A stretch of 64,000 nt of DNA from Agrobacterium sp. AGB01. GTDB taxonomy: Bacteria; Pseudomonadota; Alphaproteobacteria; Rhizobiales; Rhizobiaceae. Below are positions 8,714-16,389 of this stretch, one piece after another (position 1 is the stretch's first letter; each line of letters starts with the position of its first letter). The translations under genes and the position numbers were made by a program. Under the pieces are notes generated by a model, which was not told where the DNA came from, searched no databases, and saw nothing but the letters and a program-made list of their open reading frames with translations. The stretch is taken from the NCBI RefSeq assembly GCF_014851585.1, contig NZ_JACVAB010000005.1:1-64000 (forward strand), read 5' to 3'.

Positions 8714-9667
8714 ATGGCTGGCCAAACTGAGGATCGTCGCTTGTTCAGGGAGGCGACCGACCTAGCTATTCGCCTTCAGAACGATCCGGCCAATCCGGTT
8801 CCGGTGCGGATGGTGCGCGTGTGGGCGTCACGTAGTCCTGCACATGCTGCAGTCTGGGCGCGCGTTGCCGAGATCCACGGGATGACAGGCAAAATTTTGG
8901 CCGAAGAGCGCAGGGCACAGAGCGGCGGACGGTTGTCGCGACGCAGTTTCATGATTGGTGGCGCGGTCGGATTAGGGGCTATGGGAGCCGGCTCCATGGT
9001 GCTGCCTGACGTACTTACACGCATGCGTGCCGACCATCTCACCGAAACTGCCGAAATTCGGCGTATCGACTTGTCCGATGGCACGATCATGACACTCGGC
9101 CCCGAAAGCGCAGTCGCACTTGCCTACTCGGATACGCACCGCGGGGTGGAGCTTTTGGCAGGTATGGCGAATTTTGCAGTGGCTAGCGACGCCTTGCGAC
9201 CGTTCTCCGTGCGCTCCAGCTCGGTGACCGCGACGGCGCTCGGGACCCAATTTGATGTTTCGAGCGACGCAGGGTTTATCTCCGTTTCAGTCGAACATGG
9301 TGAGGTAAAAACGCTCGCGCCGGATACGAACTTGAGCGAGGGCGAGCGAATGGTTGCCGGCAACTGGATCACCTTCGATCCTGCGGCCGGTCAGGTGGTG
9401 CGCGGTACGCGCGAGGCGTCTGAGTTCGGGGCCTGGCGCAGCGGCCGGATCGTCGCAGATCAAGAGACTGTTGCAGCGATGGTTGCCAAGATTTCGCGCT
9501 GGATTCCAGGCCAAGTCTTCATAGCCGATCCCTCCCTTGGTTCGCGGGTGGTCAGCGGCGTGTTCGACCTCAGCGATCCTGTCAGGGCGCTTGAGGCGGT
9601 AGCGAGGCCTTTCGGGGCGAAAGTGCGTGGAATCGGCTCCGTGGTGACCGTGATCTACACCGTCTAA
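8714..9667 (+). CDS. FecR-family anti-sigma/sigma regulator
   Basis: 317 residues from ATG 8714 (an upstream start at 8657 is possible but less likely). The N-terminal part (REATDLAIRLQNDP, VRVWASRSPAHAAVWARV) is the cytoplasmic sigma-binding FecR N domain. Around residues 75-100 is RLSRRSFMIGGAVGLGAMGA, a single membrane segment with a twin-arginine-like start. The periplasmic FecR domain follows (IRRIDLSDGTIMTLGPESAV, FSVRSSSVTATALGTQFDV) and ends in a short STN-like tail (FDLSDPVRALEAVARPFG). FecR senses the occupied TonB receptor and frees or activates the sigma factor. It lies between the sigma gene and the receptor gene. Confidence 0.92.
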   Translation: MAGQTEDRRLFREATDLAIRLQNDPANPVPVRMVRVWASRSPAHAAVWARVAEIHGMTGKILAEERRAQSGGRLSRRSFMIGGAVGLGAMGAGSMVLPDVLTRMRADHLTETAEIRRIDLSDGTIMTLGPESAVALAYSDTHRGVELLAGMANFAVASDALRPFSVRSSSVTATALGTQFDVSSDAGFISVSVEHGEVKTLAPDTNLSEGERMVAGNWITFDPAAGQVVRGTREASEFGAWRSGRIVADQETVAAMVAKISRWIPGQVFIADPSLGSRVVSGVFDLSDPVRALEAVARPFGAKVRGIGSVVTVIYTV

Positions 9668-9677
9668 AAAACTTCAG

Positions 9678-9711
9678 GAAAAAACAGAAAATTCCGGTGT
9701 CCCATTCGTAA
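9678..9711 (+). promoter_or_regulatory. Candidate ECF-sigma promoter upstream of the TonB receptor
   Basis: GAAAAAACA at 9678-9686 and CATTCGTAA at 9703-9711, the same elements and 16-base spacing as the block before the FecR gene. It ends about 75 bases before the chosen receptor start (9787). This would give receptor expression controlled by the local sigma factor, as in the fec paradigm. Confidence 0.62.
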
Positions 9712-9786
9712 AGCAATATAAGGGGCTGCATTACAAAGCGATCAGGAATGCCAGCTCTCCCAATTGCGAAGCGGAGTTGTTTGGAT

Positions 9787-12531
9787 ATGGGCCACAAATC
9801 TCGGACATTCATTTTTGGTGCAGTCAGCCGTAAGGCAATGGTCACGGTTTTACTGGCGACGACTGCACTGCCGGCCAGTATCGCACTGGTGCGCGCAGAA
9901 GCGTTCGCACAATCTTCATCGCAGACGAATTTCAAAATTCCAGCAGGGTCGCTTTCCAGCGCGCTGGCAGCCTTCGGCAGCCAGTCCGGAACGCAAATCT
10001 CCTATGACGCATCCCTTGCCGCAGGCAAGTCCTCGCCTGGTGTCCAGGGGGCGGCGACACGCGAGCAGGCGCTGGCACGCATCCTAGAGGGATCGGGCCT
10101 GGGCTATTCATTCGCCGATGCCACCAACGTCGTCATTACAGATCGTGTCGCGGCAGCACATGAGAGCTCCGCTATTGCGACAGACGGCTCCTTGGTGCTG
10201 GACACAATCAATGTTGAGGGTGGTCGCGGAAACGCGGTTTACGATCCTTATCGAACAGCGGCCGCAACCGACTACATTTCGGAAGAGGACATCGAGCGCT
10301 TTCGTGGCTCTACGCCAGGCGACATATTCCGCGGCACACCAGGTGTTATCTCGGCGGGTGCACGCAACAGTGCAGGTTCAATCGATCCCAACATACGCGG
10401 CATGCAGGGCATGGGGCGCGTTACGGTTAAAGTAGATGATGCCGAGAACCAGATTTCGGTTTACCAGGGCTACCAAGGCATTTCCAACCGCACATTCGTA
10501 GATCCCGATCTGATTGCTGGCATCGACATCACCAAAGGTTCCGACGCAGCTTCCTCGGGAGTTGCGGGTACTGTCGCAATCCGCACACTGGACGCGTCTG
10601 ATATCGTCAAGGATGGGAAACAGTTCGGCCTGCGCATCAAAGGCGGTTCCGGCACCAACACGACGTCGCCGGAGCGCGGTAACAAGGGCGGCTACTTGAT
10701 CAGCAACCCGCTTGGTAGCACGAACGATCCGAGCAGTGGATACGGTTCGGCCACGGGCTCCCCGGACGGGTTGGACCGCCCGGCTTTCCTTAAACCAACG
10801 CAGGGCTCGGCCAGCGTCGTGGGCGCCATGAACACTGAGAATGTCGACCTGCTCGCTGGTTACGCCTACCGCGAGCGTGGCAACTATTTTGCGGGCAGGC
10901 ATGGTCCTTCCGCCAATATCGTGAGCACGGGTCCGCGCCAGTTTTGCTATTCTAACGGCGATTGCCCCGAGTACCTGCTTTACCGCGACTACCTCGAAAA
11001 CCAGGGTATCGCAGCTTACCGGGCAGGTGAGGAAGTGCTCAACACGCAACTACGGACGGAATCCTATATCGCCAAAGGTACTGTCCGCTTCGGCGACGGG
11101 CACAGCGTGAAGCTAGGTTACAATGGCTACCGCAGCGAGGCTGGCGATCTTCTGGCATCGACGCTTGGTTCAGAATACAGCCAGCCGACCCAACAAGCTC
11201 AGACGACGGGCATCAGGCTGAATACAGGCACCGCTCAATACCGGTGGAACCCGGACGACAGCGACCTATTCGACGTAAAGTCGAACCTCTGGATCAGCAA
11301 GCTGGAGCAGCGCAATCCCATTCGCCTCAGAAACTGGCTCAATCCCCCGCCTTCAGGATATGGTCTCCCGGACGATTTTCGTGTTGGCTCCGACACGACG
11401 ATGTGGGGTGGCGACGTGTCAAATACGTCTAAACTGGATACATCCTATGGCTTGTTTAGCCTGAACTATGGCCTTTCCTACAAGGACGAGGACACCACGC
11501 CAAGCGCATATACGCGTATGCTCGAAGGCGCCGGGCTGCGCGACGGTGACCGGCGTGAAGCAAGTATCTATGGAAAAGCATCCTGGCACGCCCTAGATTG
11601 GCTGACGATCAATTCCGGGCTGCGTTACCAGCGTTACTGGGCCGAGGATCGCAGCGCACAGGCAAGCCCCAATAACTACGACCCTGCCACCTATGGCCAA
11701 AAGCTCGATGGTGGCGGTTTTAGCCCTTCGTTCGGTGTAACAGTCGAGCCGATCAAAGGAACCCAATTATACGTGAATTACTCGGATACGATGCGGTCGC
11801 CGAGTATAATGGAATCGCTGACAGGATTCAGCACCGTCTTTAATCCCACACTGAAGCCCGAACGTTCCAGCAACTGGGAAATCGGCTCAAACTTCGTCAG
11901 GGACGATTTGTTCGCGGCGGGCGACCGCGGCATGCTGAAGCTGGGATACTTCAACTGGAGCGTCAGTGATTACATCGCACGCGAATTTGCGACCATTCCG
12001 ACAAATGGCTTGAATGTACAAACCATGCGTCTTTTCAATATGCATGAGGCCAATTTCAGCGGAATAGAATTGTCCAGCCGCTACGAACTCGGTGGCTTTA
12101 CTGCCGAACTCGCAGCAAACTACTACCTCGACGTCGAGTATTGCCGTACCGCAGACAGTTGCGGTAACTCCTCGCTTTATGCGGACTACGCGACCAATCA
12201 AGTTCCGCCTGAATATTCTGTAGACCTGACGCTATCGCAAAAACTCTTCGACGATGCTCTGACGATCGGTGGGCGCGTGAACTATACCGGCCCACGCGCG
12301 ATCGGTCATGGCGAGACCACCGTCGCTGGCGCCAGCAGCTTTATCTCGCTGGTGAAATGGGAGCCTTACACGCTGGTCGACGTGTTCGCAGAGTACAAGA
12401 TAACCGACAGCCTGACCGCTACCGGCCGCATTGAGAATCTGTTCGACAAATTTTACGTCGATCCCCTATCACTTGTGACACAGCCCGGGCCGGGTCGAAC
12501 TTTCTATGTGTCTCTTACCGCGAAGTTTTGA
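9787..12531 (+). CDS. TonB-dependent outer-membrane receptor with signalling (STN) domain
   Basis: About 914 residues. After a signal peptide (ending near ALVRAEAFAQ) comes an STN/secretin-like signalling domain (FKIPAGSLSSALAAFGSQSG, EQALARILEGSGLGYSF), then a plug (YISEEDIERFRGSTPGDIFR, PNIRGMQGMGRVTVKVDD, IDITKGSDAASSGVAGTVAI) and a long beta-barrel ending in GRTFYVSLTAKF with the terminal aromatic. The signalling domain talks to FecR. The plug pattern (RGMQGMGRV, KG.D...SG.AG.V) resembles HasR/heme and citrate-type transducers, so the ligand may be heme or a ferric chelate; it is not certain. ATG 9787 is preferred to 9748 because a GGAG lies at suitable distance. Confidence 0.93.
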   Translation: MGHKSRTFIFGAVSRKAMVTVLLATTALPASIALVRAEAFAQSSSQTNFKIPAGSLSSALAAFGSQSGTQISYDASLAAGKSSPGVQGAATREQALARILEGSGLGYSFADATNVVITDRVAAAHESSAIATDGSLVLDTINVEGGRGNAVYDPYRTAAATDYISEEDIERFRGSTPGDIFRGTPGVISAGARNSAGSIDPNIRGMQGMGRVTVKVDDAENQISVYQGYQGISNRTFVDPDLIAGIDITKGSDAASSGVAGTVAIRTLDASDIVKDGKQFGLRIKGGSGTNTTSPERGNKGGYLISNPLGSTNDPSSGYGSATGSPDGLDRPAFLKPTQGSASVVGAMNTENVDLLAGYAYRERGNYFAGRHGPSANIVSTGPRQFCYSNGDCPEYLLYRDYLENQGIAAYRAGEEVLNTQLRTESYIAKGTVRFGDGHSVKLGYNGYRSEAGDLLASTLGSEYSQPTQQAQTTGIRLNTGTAQYRWNPDDSDLFDVKSNLWISKLEQRNPIRLRNWLNPPPSGYGLPDDFRVGSDTTMWGGDVSNTSKLDTSYGLFSLNYGLSYKDEDTTPSAYTRMLEGAGLRDGDRREASIYGKASWHALDWLTINSGLRYQRYWAEDRSAQASPNNYDPATYGQKLDGGGFSPSFGVTVEPIKGTQLYVNYSDTMRSPSIMESLTGFSTVFNPTLKPERSSNWEIGSNFVRDDLFAAGDRGMLKLGYFNWSVSDYIAREFATIPTNGLNVQTMRLFNMHEANFSGIELSSRYELGGFTAELAANYYLDVEYCRTADSCGNSSLYADYATNQVPPEYSVDLTLSQKLFDDALTIGGRVNYTGPRAIGHGETTVAGASSFISLVKWEPYTLVDVFAEYKITDSLTATGRIENLFDKFYVDPLSLVTQPGPGRTFYVSLTAKF

Positions 12532-12540
12532 CCTTCAACA

Positions 12541-12570
12541 TGATCGGGCGAGCAAGCGGTCGCGCGATCA
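12541..12570 (+). terminator. Stem-loop after the TonB receptor
   Basis: TGATCGGGCGA (12541-12551) pairs with TCGCGCGATCA (12560-12570) with one mismatch in eleven, loop of eight. It lies 9 bases after the receptor stop. No clear T-run follows, so it is a weak terminator or an mRNA-end structure. Confidence 0.4.
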
Positions 12571-12672
12571 TTGGCAAAAGACAAAGTTCGATCAATTAAT
12601 CTGGTACTTTTGACAACTCTTGCTCGCTCGACGCGGCTGAAATGATCCACACACCGCTTCGGACATCATCAA

Positions 12673-12695
12673 CGCGACAATTGAAAATTGTCGCG
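12673..12695. repeat. Perfect 10-bp inverted repeat with 3-base loop
   Basis: CGCGACAATT at 12673-12682 and AATTGTCGCG at 12686-12695. It is 140 bases past the receptor gene and more than 200 before the next start, so its role (operator, terminator, or part of a repeat) is open. Confidence 0.6.
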
Positions 12696-12778
12696 ACTGT
12701 CTTCGATGCACGGATTGTGGACCTGAAGCGCTCGAAATGTGCGGTGCTGATCGCTTCGTCGTCGTGATCAGCGACATT

Positions 12779-12822
12779 ATTGACTACACATCAATTCGAC
12801 CTTTCGGACACAGGTCGGAATC
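12779..12822 (+). repeat. Dispersed intergenic repeat, copy 1
   Basis: Begins TTGACTACACATCAATTCGA and ends near GGTCGGAATC. It aligns with the copies at 18142 and 23769 with small gaps. Within it ATTCGACC and GGTCGGAAT can pair. Not a recognised insertion-sequence end. Confidence 0.55.
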
Positions 12823-12889
12823 AATGCCGAGCGGGACGTCTGCTAAAGCTAAAATGGCGTTGGACGCCATTTACAGTTTGCCGCAATAG

Positions 12890-12904
12890 GGATATTATAT
12901 ATCC
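12890..12904. promoter_or_regulatory. Palindromic operator before the Rrf2 gene
   Basis: GGATAT-TAT-ATATCC, a perfect 6-3-6 palindrome, 37 bases before the Rrf2 start. The same GGATAT-N3-ATATCC occurs at 16296-16310 before the divergent AhpD-like operon. Most likely the Rrf2 regulator's own binding site (autoregulation). Confidence 0.7.
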
Positions 12905-12941
12905 TTAATTGCCGCCCTTTGGCGTTACCGGAATTGCTTTC

Positions 12942-13430
12942 ATGATCCTCAAAAGCCAAGTTGAGTGGGCGCTACACTGCTGCGCCATCCTGTCGGGTTT
13001 GCCAGAGGGGAGATATCTCTCAACAAAGGCGCTTGCTGAACTGCATGGGTTGCCAAAGGAGTATCTCTCTAAAGCACTGCAAAGTCTGTCTCAAGCAGGT
13101 CTCGTCCATACGACGCTGGGGCCATCAGGTGGATATCGGCTTGCCAAGCCTGCCGGAGAACTGACGTTTCTCGACGTTGTCGAAGCAGTGGAGGGCAGTG
13201 GCCGCACCTTTGTCTGCCAAAACATTCGCGCCAACAATCCCTGCCGTCCGAAGGACTTCTGCGAGAGTGGCCCGTGCGCGATCGCCCGTATCATGTGGGA
13301 GGCGGACGAAGCCTGGCGTGCCGCGCTGCGTAGGGCGACGTTTGCGGATCTCGGCAGAACGCTGGAGAAGGAGGTTGATCCGGCAATATGGGCAGGAACG
13401 TTTGAATGGGTGCTAAAGCGCGCGGGTTGA
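12942..13430 (+). CDS. Rrf2-family transcriptional regulator with cysteine cluster
   Basis: 162 residues from ATG 12942 (MILKSQVEWALHCCAIL). The winged helix (YLSTKALAELHGLPKEYLSK, GLVHTTLGPSGGYRLAKPAG) is standard for the family. In the middle are Cys residues spaced C-x8-C-x5-C-x4-C (FVCQ, NPCRPKDFCESGPC), which in IscR/NsrR/RirA-type relatives bind an Fe-S cluster or sense redox stress. The gene is convergent with, and overlaps by 18 bases, the MscS gene that ends the operon it probably controls. Sensing of oxidants, nitric oxide or similar stress is inferred from family and from the AhpD-like target. Confidence 0.92.
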   Translation: MILKSQVEWALHCCAILSGLPEGRYLSTKALAELHGLPKEYLSKALQSLSQAGLVHTTLGPSGGYRLAKPAGELTFLDVVEAVEGSGRTFVCQNIRANNPCRPKDFCESGPCAIARIMWEADEAWRAALRRATFADLGRTLEKEVDPAIWAGTFEWVLKRAG

Positions 13431-14429
13431 AGATCGCGCGACGGTATTTCCCGATATCGTCGCGGCAGACACGAGGAAACTGTGCGAAGGCATTGCAAAT
13501 GACATTCCTGAACGTGCTAGTTGCTGGTGAACAGCATTGATGACCTCATTGCGCGCCGGCGTTCGCTTGGCCGGGCTCGTTACACGGAACTGAAGCTCAA
13601 TATCGAGTGCGACAGCATCAATGCCCTTCAGCGCTACGACCGGCTTTGGATCCTGAACGATGCATCGGCATGTCTGCAAAACGGATATAAGAGCATCCTC
13701 GATTTCTGAAGGCTTGCGGTCGGCAGAAATCCTCATCGGCAACACAATCAGGTGTGTTTCGTCGGGGCGAGTGAGATTGGTAAGCCCGATTTTGGCAAGT
13801 GTGCTATTTGGCAAAACGACGATATTGTGAGCAGGTGTCAGGATCTGTGTGGAGCGCCAATCGTTCTGGACCACGCGTCCTTCCGTGCCATCGGCAAGAT
13901 TAATCCAGTCTCCGATCGAAAACGGCTTGCCCAGTGTCAGCGCGATCCCGGAAAATACGTCACTTAGCGTGTTTTGCAATGCAAGCCCAACTATGATCGC
14001 CACCACTCCGGACGTTGCAACGAGTGTGCCGATCGGTGCTCCGAAAACGAAGCCGATAATTGATAAGGTTACCCCGACATACACGCCAGCGATAATCAGA
14101 TCCTGAATCAGCCGCGCTTCTTGTGGCCGACGGTCGAGGACGATGTAGAGCCTGACAATGCCGATCGCTGCCCAAGCAAAATGTACCCACCAGAAAACCC
14201 GTGCCGATGTCGCGAGATAAGCTTGCGCACCCGGGAGTTCGCTTGCGGCGACCCGGTATGGGAGTATGCCGGCGCAAACAAGTACGGTGGTCATCGACAG
14301 AAAAAAAAGGATCTGGACAATCAACCGAGCAGTCGGTCTCTTCCGACCTTGGAGGAGCCAGATGATGATGCCGATCACGCCGAGTGCATTCACCACCGCG
14401 AATGCGAAAAATCCAAAGTGACTGGACAT
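13413..14429 (-). CDS. MscS-family mechanosensitive channel
   Basis: 338 residues with four or five hydrophobic helices in the first 160 (FGFFAFAVVNALGVIGIIIW, LIVQILFFLSMTTVLVCAG, FWWVHFAWAAIGIVRLYIV, LIIAGVYVGVTLSIIGFVFG), then the pore helix and MscS beta domain: VGLALQNTLSDVFSGIALTL, KPFSIGDWI, GRVVQNDWRSTQI, VVLPNSTLAK. It is an inner-membrane channel that opens under membrane tension. It is the last gene of a minus-strand set (AhpD-like, NmrA-like, cupin, MscS), about 75 bases after the cupin gene, and its end overlaps the convergent Rrf2 gene. Confidence 0.93.
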   Translation of the reverse strand: MSSHFGFFAFAVVNALGVIGIIIWLLQGRKRPTARLIVQILFFLSMTTVLVCAGILPYRVAASELPGAQAYLATSARVFWWVHFAWAAIGIVRLYIVLDRRPQEARLIQDLIIAGVYVGVTLSIIGFVFGAPIGTLVATSGVVAIIVGLALQNTLSDVFSGIALTLGKPFSIGDWINLADGTEGRVVQNDWRSTQILTPAHNIVVLPNSTLAKIGLTNLTRPDETHLIVLPMRISADRKPSEIEDALISVLQTCRCIVQDPKPVVALKGIDAVALDIELQFRVTSPAKRTPARNEVINAVHQQLARSGMSFAMPSHSFLVSAATISGNTVARSSTRAL

Positions 14430-14503
14430 GGCGCGACGCTCCGATTAACTAAAGAAATAACAGAAGAAAAGGCCAGATGTAGCGACATCTCGCCCTTGAG
14501 AAT

Positions 14504-14926
14504 TTATTTGTTAATCGGGAAGACCAAATCCTCTTGGTCATTATCGACCACAAACACCGCTAGTAGCTTTGCAGGTTTGGAGTCACTGCCATTCTTGCTG
14601 ACCCCGTGACGGTCACCCGGTAATTCCGAAAAGTTTTCGCCAGCTTTGTATTCCTTGACCGGGCCATCGTTAACCTGGCTGAGGATCGAGCCCTCGAGTA
14701 CGGTGGCATAAATAAATGCCGACTGCGGATGGGTATGAGCCTCCGAAAAGCCACCTGGGCCGTACTCGACCAGCACACCCTTAATGCTCTTGCCGGGAAC
14801 GTTGGGCAGTTGGTGCTCATACACCACCGTGACATTCGATGCCGGCCCAGTCTTGGTGTCGTGGGCGGAAGCGGTGCAGGTGGAGAAGATCACACTGGCG
14901 AAAACCGCGATGCCGTGTCTTACCAT
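14504..14926 (-). CDS. Exported cupin-domain protein
   Basis: 140 residues: an N-terminal signal peptide (MVRHGIAVFASVIFSTCTAS, cleavage likely near SAH or AHD) and a single cupin barrel with GGFSEAHTHPQSAFIYATVL, the metal-binding first cupin motif (H-x-H...), and GDRHGVSKNGSDSKPAKLLA for the second. Similar proteins occur beside AhpD-like and NmrA-like genes in rhizobia and are annotated only as cupins; some bind a metal. Periplasmic location is inferred from the signal. Confidence 0.88.
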   Translation of the reverse strand: MVRHGIAVFASVIFSTCTASAHDTKTGPASNVTVVYEHQLPNVPGKSIKGVLVEYGPGGFSEAHTHPQSAFIYATVLEGSILSQVNDGPVKEYKAGENFSELPGDRHGVSKNGSDSKPAKLLAVFVVDNDQEDLVFPINK

Positions 14927-14959
14927 TGGATTTATCCTTTCTAGGAATTCGCTCGGTGG

Positions 14960-15712
14960 TTACTTGCGTGGTGCCGTGGCGAACCACGTGTCGAAATCAA
15001 TTGCGCCGAGGCGCGGGTTGGCGTCGCTGACCAGCGATCCATCGTCCAACCGTGCGCCGAAGTACCGCGCCTCAGGGTCTGGGACGACTTCGCGGCCATC
15101 AGCTTTCGCTTGCAGATAGCGCGCGACAAGCTCGTGAAGATGAAAACGCTCTGGCCCAGCGATTTCGACCACACCATTGACCGGAGCGGCCAAGGCGACG
15201 TCGGCCATGGCATCGGCGACATCGTCCGAAGCGATCGGTTGGACGAAAGCGGGTGAAAGATGAACTTTTCCACCCAGCATGCTTGATTGTGCGATGCCCG
15301 CCAGAAACTCCATGAACTGGGTTGAATGGACAATCGTATAGGGAATGCCAGCGTCTTTGATCAGCTTTTCCTGAACCAATTTGGCGCGGAAATAGCCGCT
15401 TTCCTGGAGGCGTTCGGTTCCGACAACCGACAGGGCAACATGATGTTTGACACCCGCTGTTCTTTCGGCTGCGAGCAGATTGCGGCCAGACGTTTCGAAG
15501 AACTCAAGGACAGCCCCGTCTTCAAACGATGGTGAGTTGGCGAGGTCCAACACGACTTCGGCGCCGATCAGTGCCTCTGCCAAACCTTCGCCAGTGATCG
15601 TATTGATACCGGTGTTAGGGGACGCGGCGATGACCTCGTGACCCTTCGCTCTCAGGCGTTCGGTGGTTTTCGAACCAATCAGTCCGGTCCCGCCGATGAT
15701 AACGATTTTCAT
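14960..15712 (-). CDS. NmrA-like / atypical SDR NAD(P)-binding protein
   Basis: 250 residues opening MKIVIIGGTGLIGSKTTERL, with the NAD(P) motif GGTGLIG, and with VLDLANSPSFEDGAV, FRAKLVQEKLIKDAGIPYTI and IASDDVADAMADVAL, the pattern of NmrA/SDR_a5-like sugar-nucleotide-epimerase relatives (YbjT, azoreductase-like proteins). Usual length for the family. It starts 66 bases after the AhpD-like gene with an AAGGAAAA ribosome site. It may act as an NAD(P)H-dependent redox or redox-sensing protein. Confidence 0.9.
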   Translation of the reverse strand: MKIVIIGGTGLIGSKTTERLRAKGHEVIAASPNTGINTITGEGLAEALIGAEVVLDLANSPSFEDGAVLEFFETSGRNLLAAERTAGVKHHVALSVVGTERLQESGYFRAKLVQEKLIKDAGIPYTIVHSTQFMEFLAGIAQSSMLGGKVHLSPAFVQPIASDDVADAMADVALAAPVNGVVEIAGPERFHLHELVARYLQAKADGREVVPDPEARYFGARLDDGSLVSDANPRLGAIDFDTWFATAPRK

Positions 15713-15778
15713 GATATTTTCCTTTGTCAGACGCGCTGACGTTTTTGTTCGTTGTTGGGGGAGCCGTTCGCCAGCCGC

Positions 15779-16258
15779 TCAGTTCAGGCCGGACTTCTCG
15801 AGACCATAGAGCTTGTCGGCAGAACCTGGCACCGACTTGAAAGCAATGCTGATGCGGTTCCACGCATTGATCGTCATGATCGAGAAGGTCAGGTCGGATA
15901 CTTCTTTCTCCGAAAGCTGACCACGAACCCGCTCGTAGAGTTCATCCGGGATGCCGCCCGCGGGCAATTCTGTAAGCGCTTCTGTCCAGGCAAGTGCTGC
16001 GCGCTCGCGTGGAGCGAATAGGGTGGATTCGCGCCAGATTGCTACGTGATGTAACCGCAGTTCACGCTCGCCACTGATCTTGGCTTCTTTGATATGCATG
16101 TCGACGCAGAAAGCGCAGCCATTGAGTTGCGAGGCACGAATATTGACGAGATTGCGGATTGGCTGCTCGATCGCGCTATCCTTCAACGACATGCTGAGCT
16201 CAGAGATCTTCTTGAAAAATTCCGGGGACTGGGCGGCGTAGTTCAGGCGCTGTGACAT
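15779..16258 (-). CDS. Carboxymuconolactone decarboxylase-family / AhpD-like peroxidase
   Basis: 159 residues with the redox motif NGCAFCVDMHIKEAK (Cys-x-x-Cys-x-x-x-His), followed by HHVAIWRES and ERAALAWTEALTEL. This is the alkylhydroperoxidase AhpD core fold: the two Cys and the His carry out disulfide-based peroxide reduction. First gene of the minus-strand operon; the Rrf2-type palindromes lie 28-52 bases before its start, so expression probably answers to oxidative or electrophile stress. Confidence 0.93.
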   Translation of the reverse strand: MSQRLNYAAQSPEFFKKISELSMSLKDSAIEQPIRNLVNIRASQLNGCAFCVDMHIKEAKISGERELRLHHVAIWRESTLFAPRERAALAWTEALTELPAGGIPDELYERVRGQLSEKEVSDLTFSIMTINAWNRISIAFKSVPGSADKLYGLEKSGLN

Positions 16259-16285
16259 AGTTATCTCCGTTATTAAGGACTCATA

Positions 16286-16310
16286 ATATCCTTATGGATA
16301 TAAAATATCC
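16286..16310. promoter_or_regulatory. Two overlapping palindromes before the AhpD-like operon
   Basis: ATATCC-TTAT-GGATAT (16286-16301) overlaps GGATAT-AAA-ATATCC (16296-16310). The second has the same 6-3-6 design as the site before the Rrf2 gene. The pair lies between the divergent AhpD-like and LysR genes, so either regulator could bind, but the sharing points to Rrf2. Confidence 0.7.
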
Positions 16311-16389
16311 GTAATCACTGGACGTGCAATCAAAAGCTGCTTAAGCTGAACGCATAACGCTTATGCTCAGAAGTATGAGGGGACGGGCG

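Larger units (their letters stand above)
12532..12941. other. Intergenic region with hairpin and dispersed repeat copy
   Basis: No supported gene in 410 bases. Holds a perfect 10-bp inverted repeat CGCGACAATT-GAA-AATTGTCGCG (12673-12695), a copy of the dispersed TTGACTAC repeat (12779-12822 and perhaps beyond) and the Rrf2 palindrome at 12890-12904. Confidence 0.5.

Noticed and set aside
12592..12777. A 61-residue minus-strand frame in the spacer before the Rrf2 gene.
   Set aside because: Composition is Ser/Arg-rich with no known motif, and it spans the perfect hairpin at 12673-12695; not supported as a gene.
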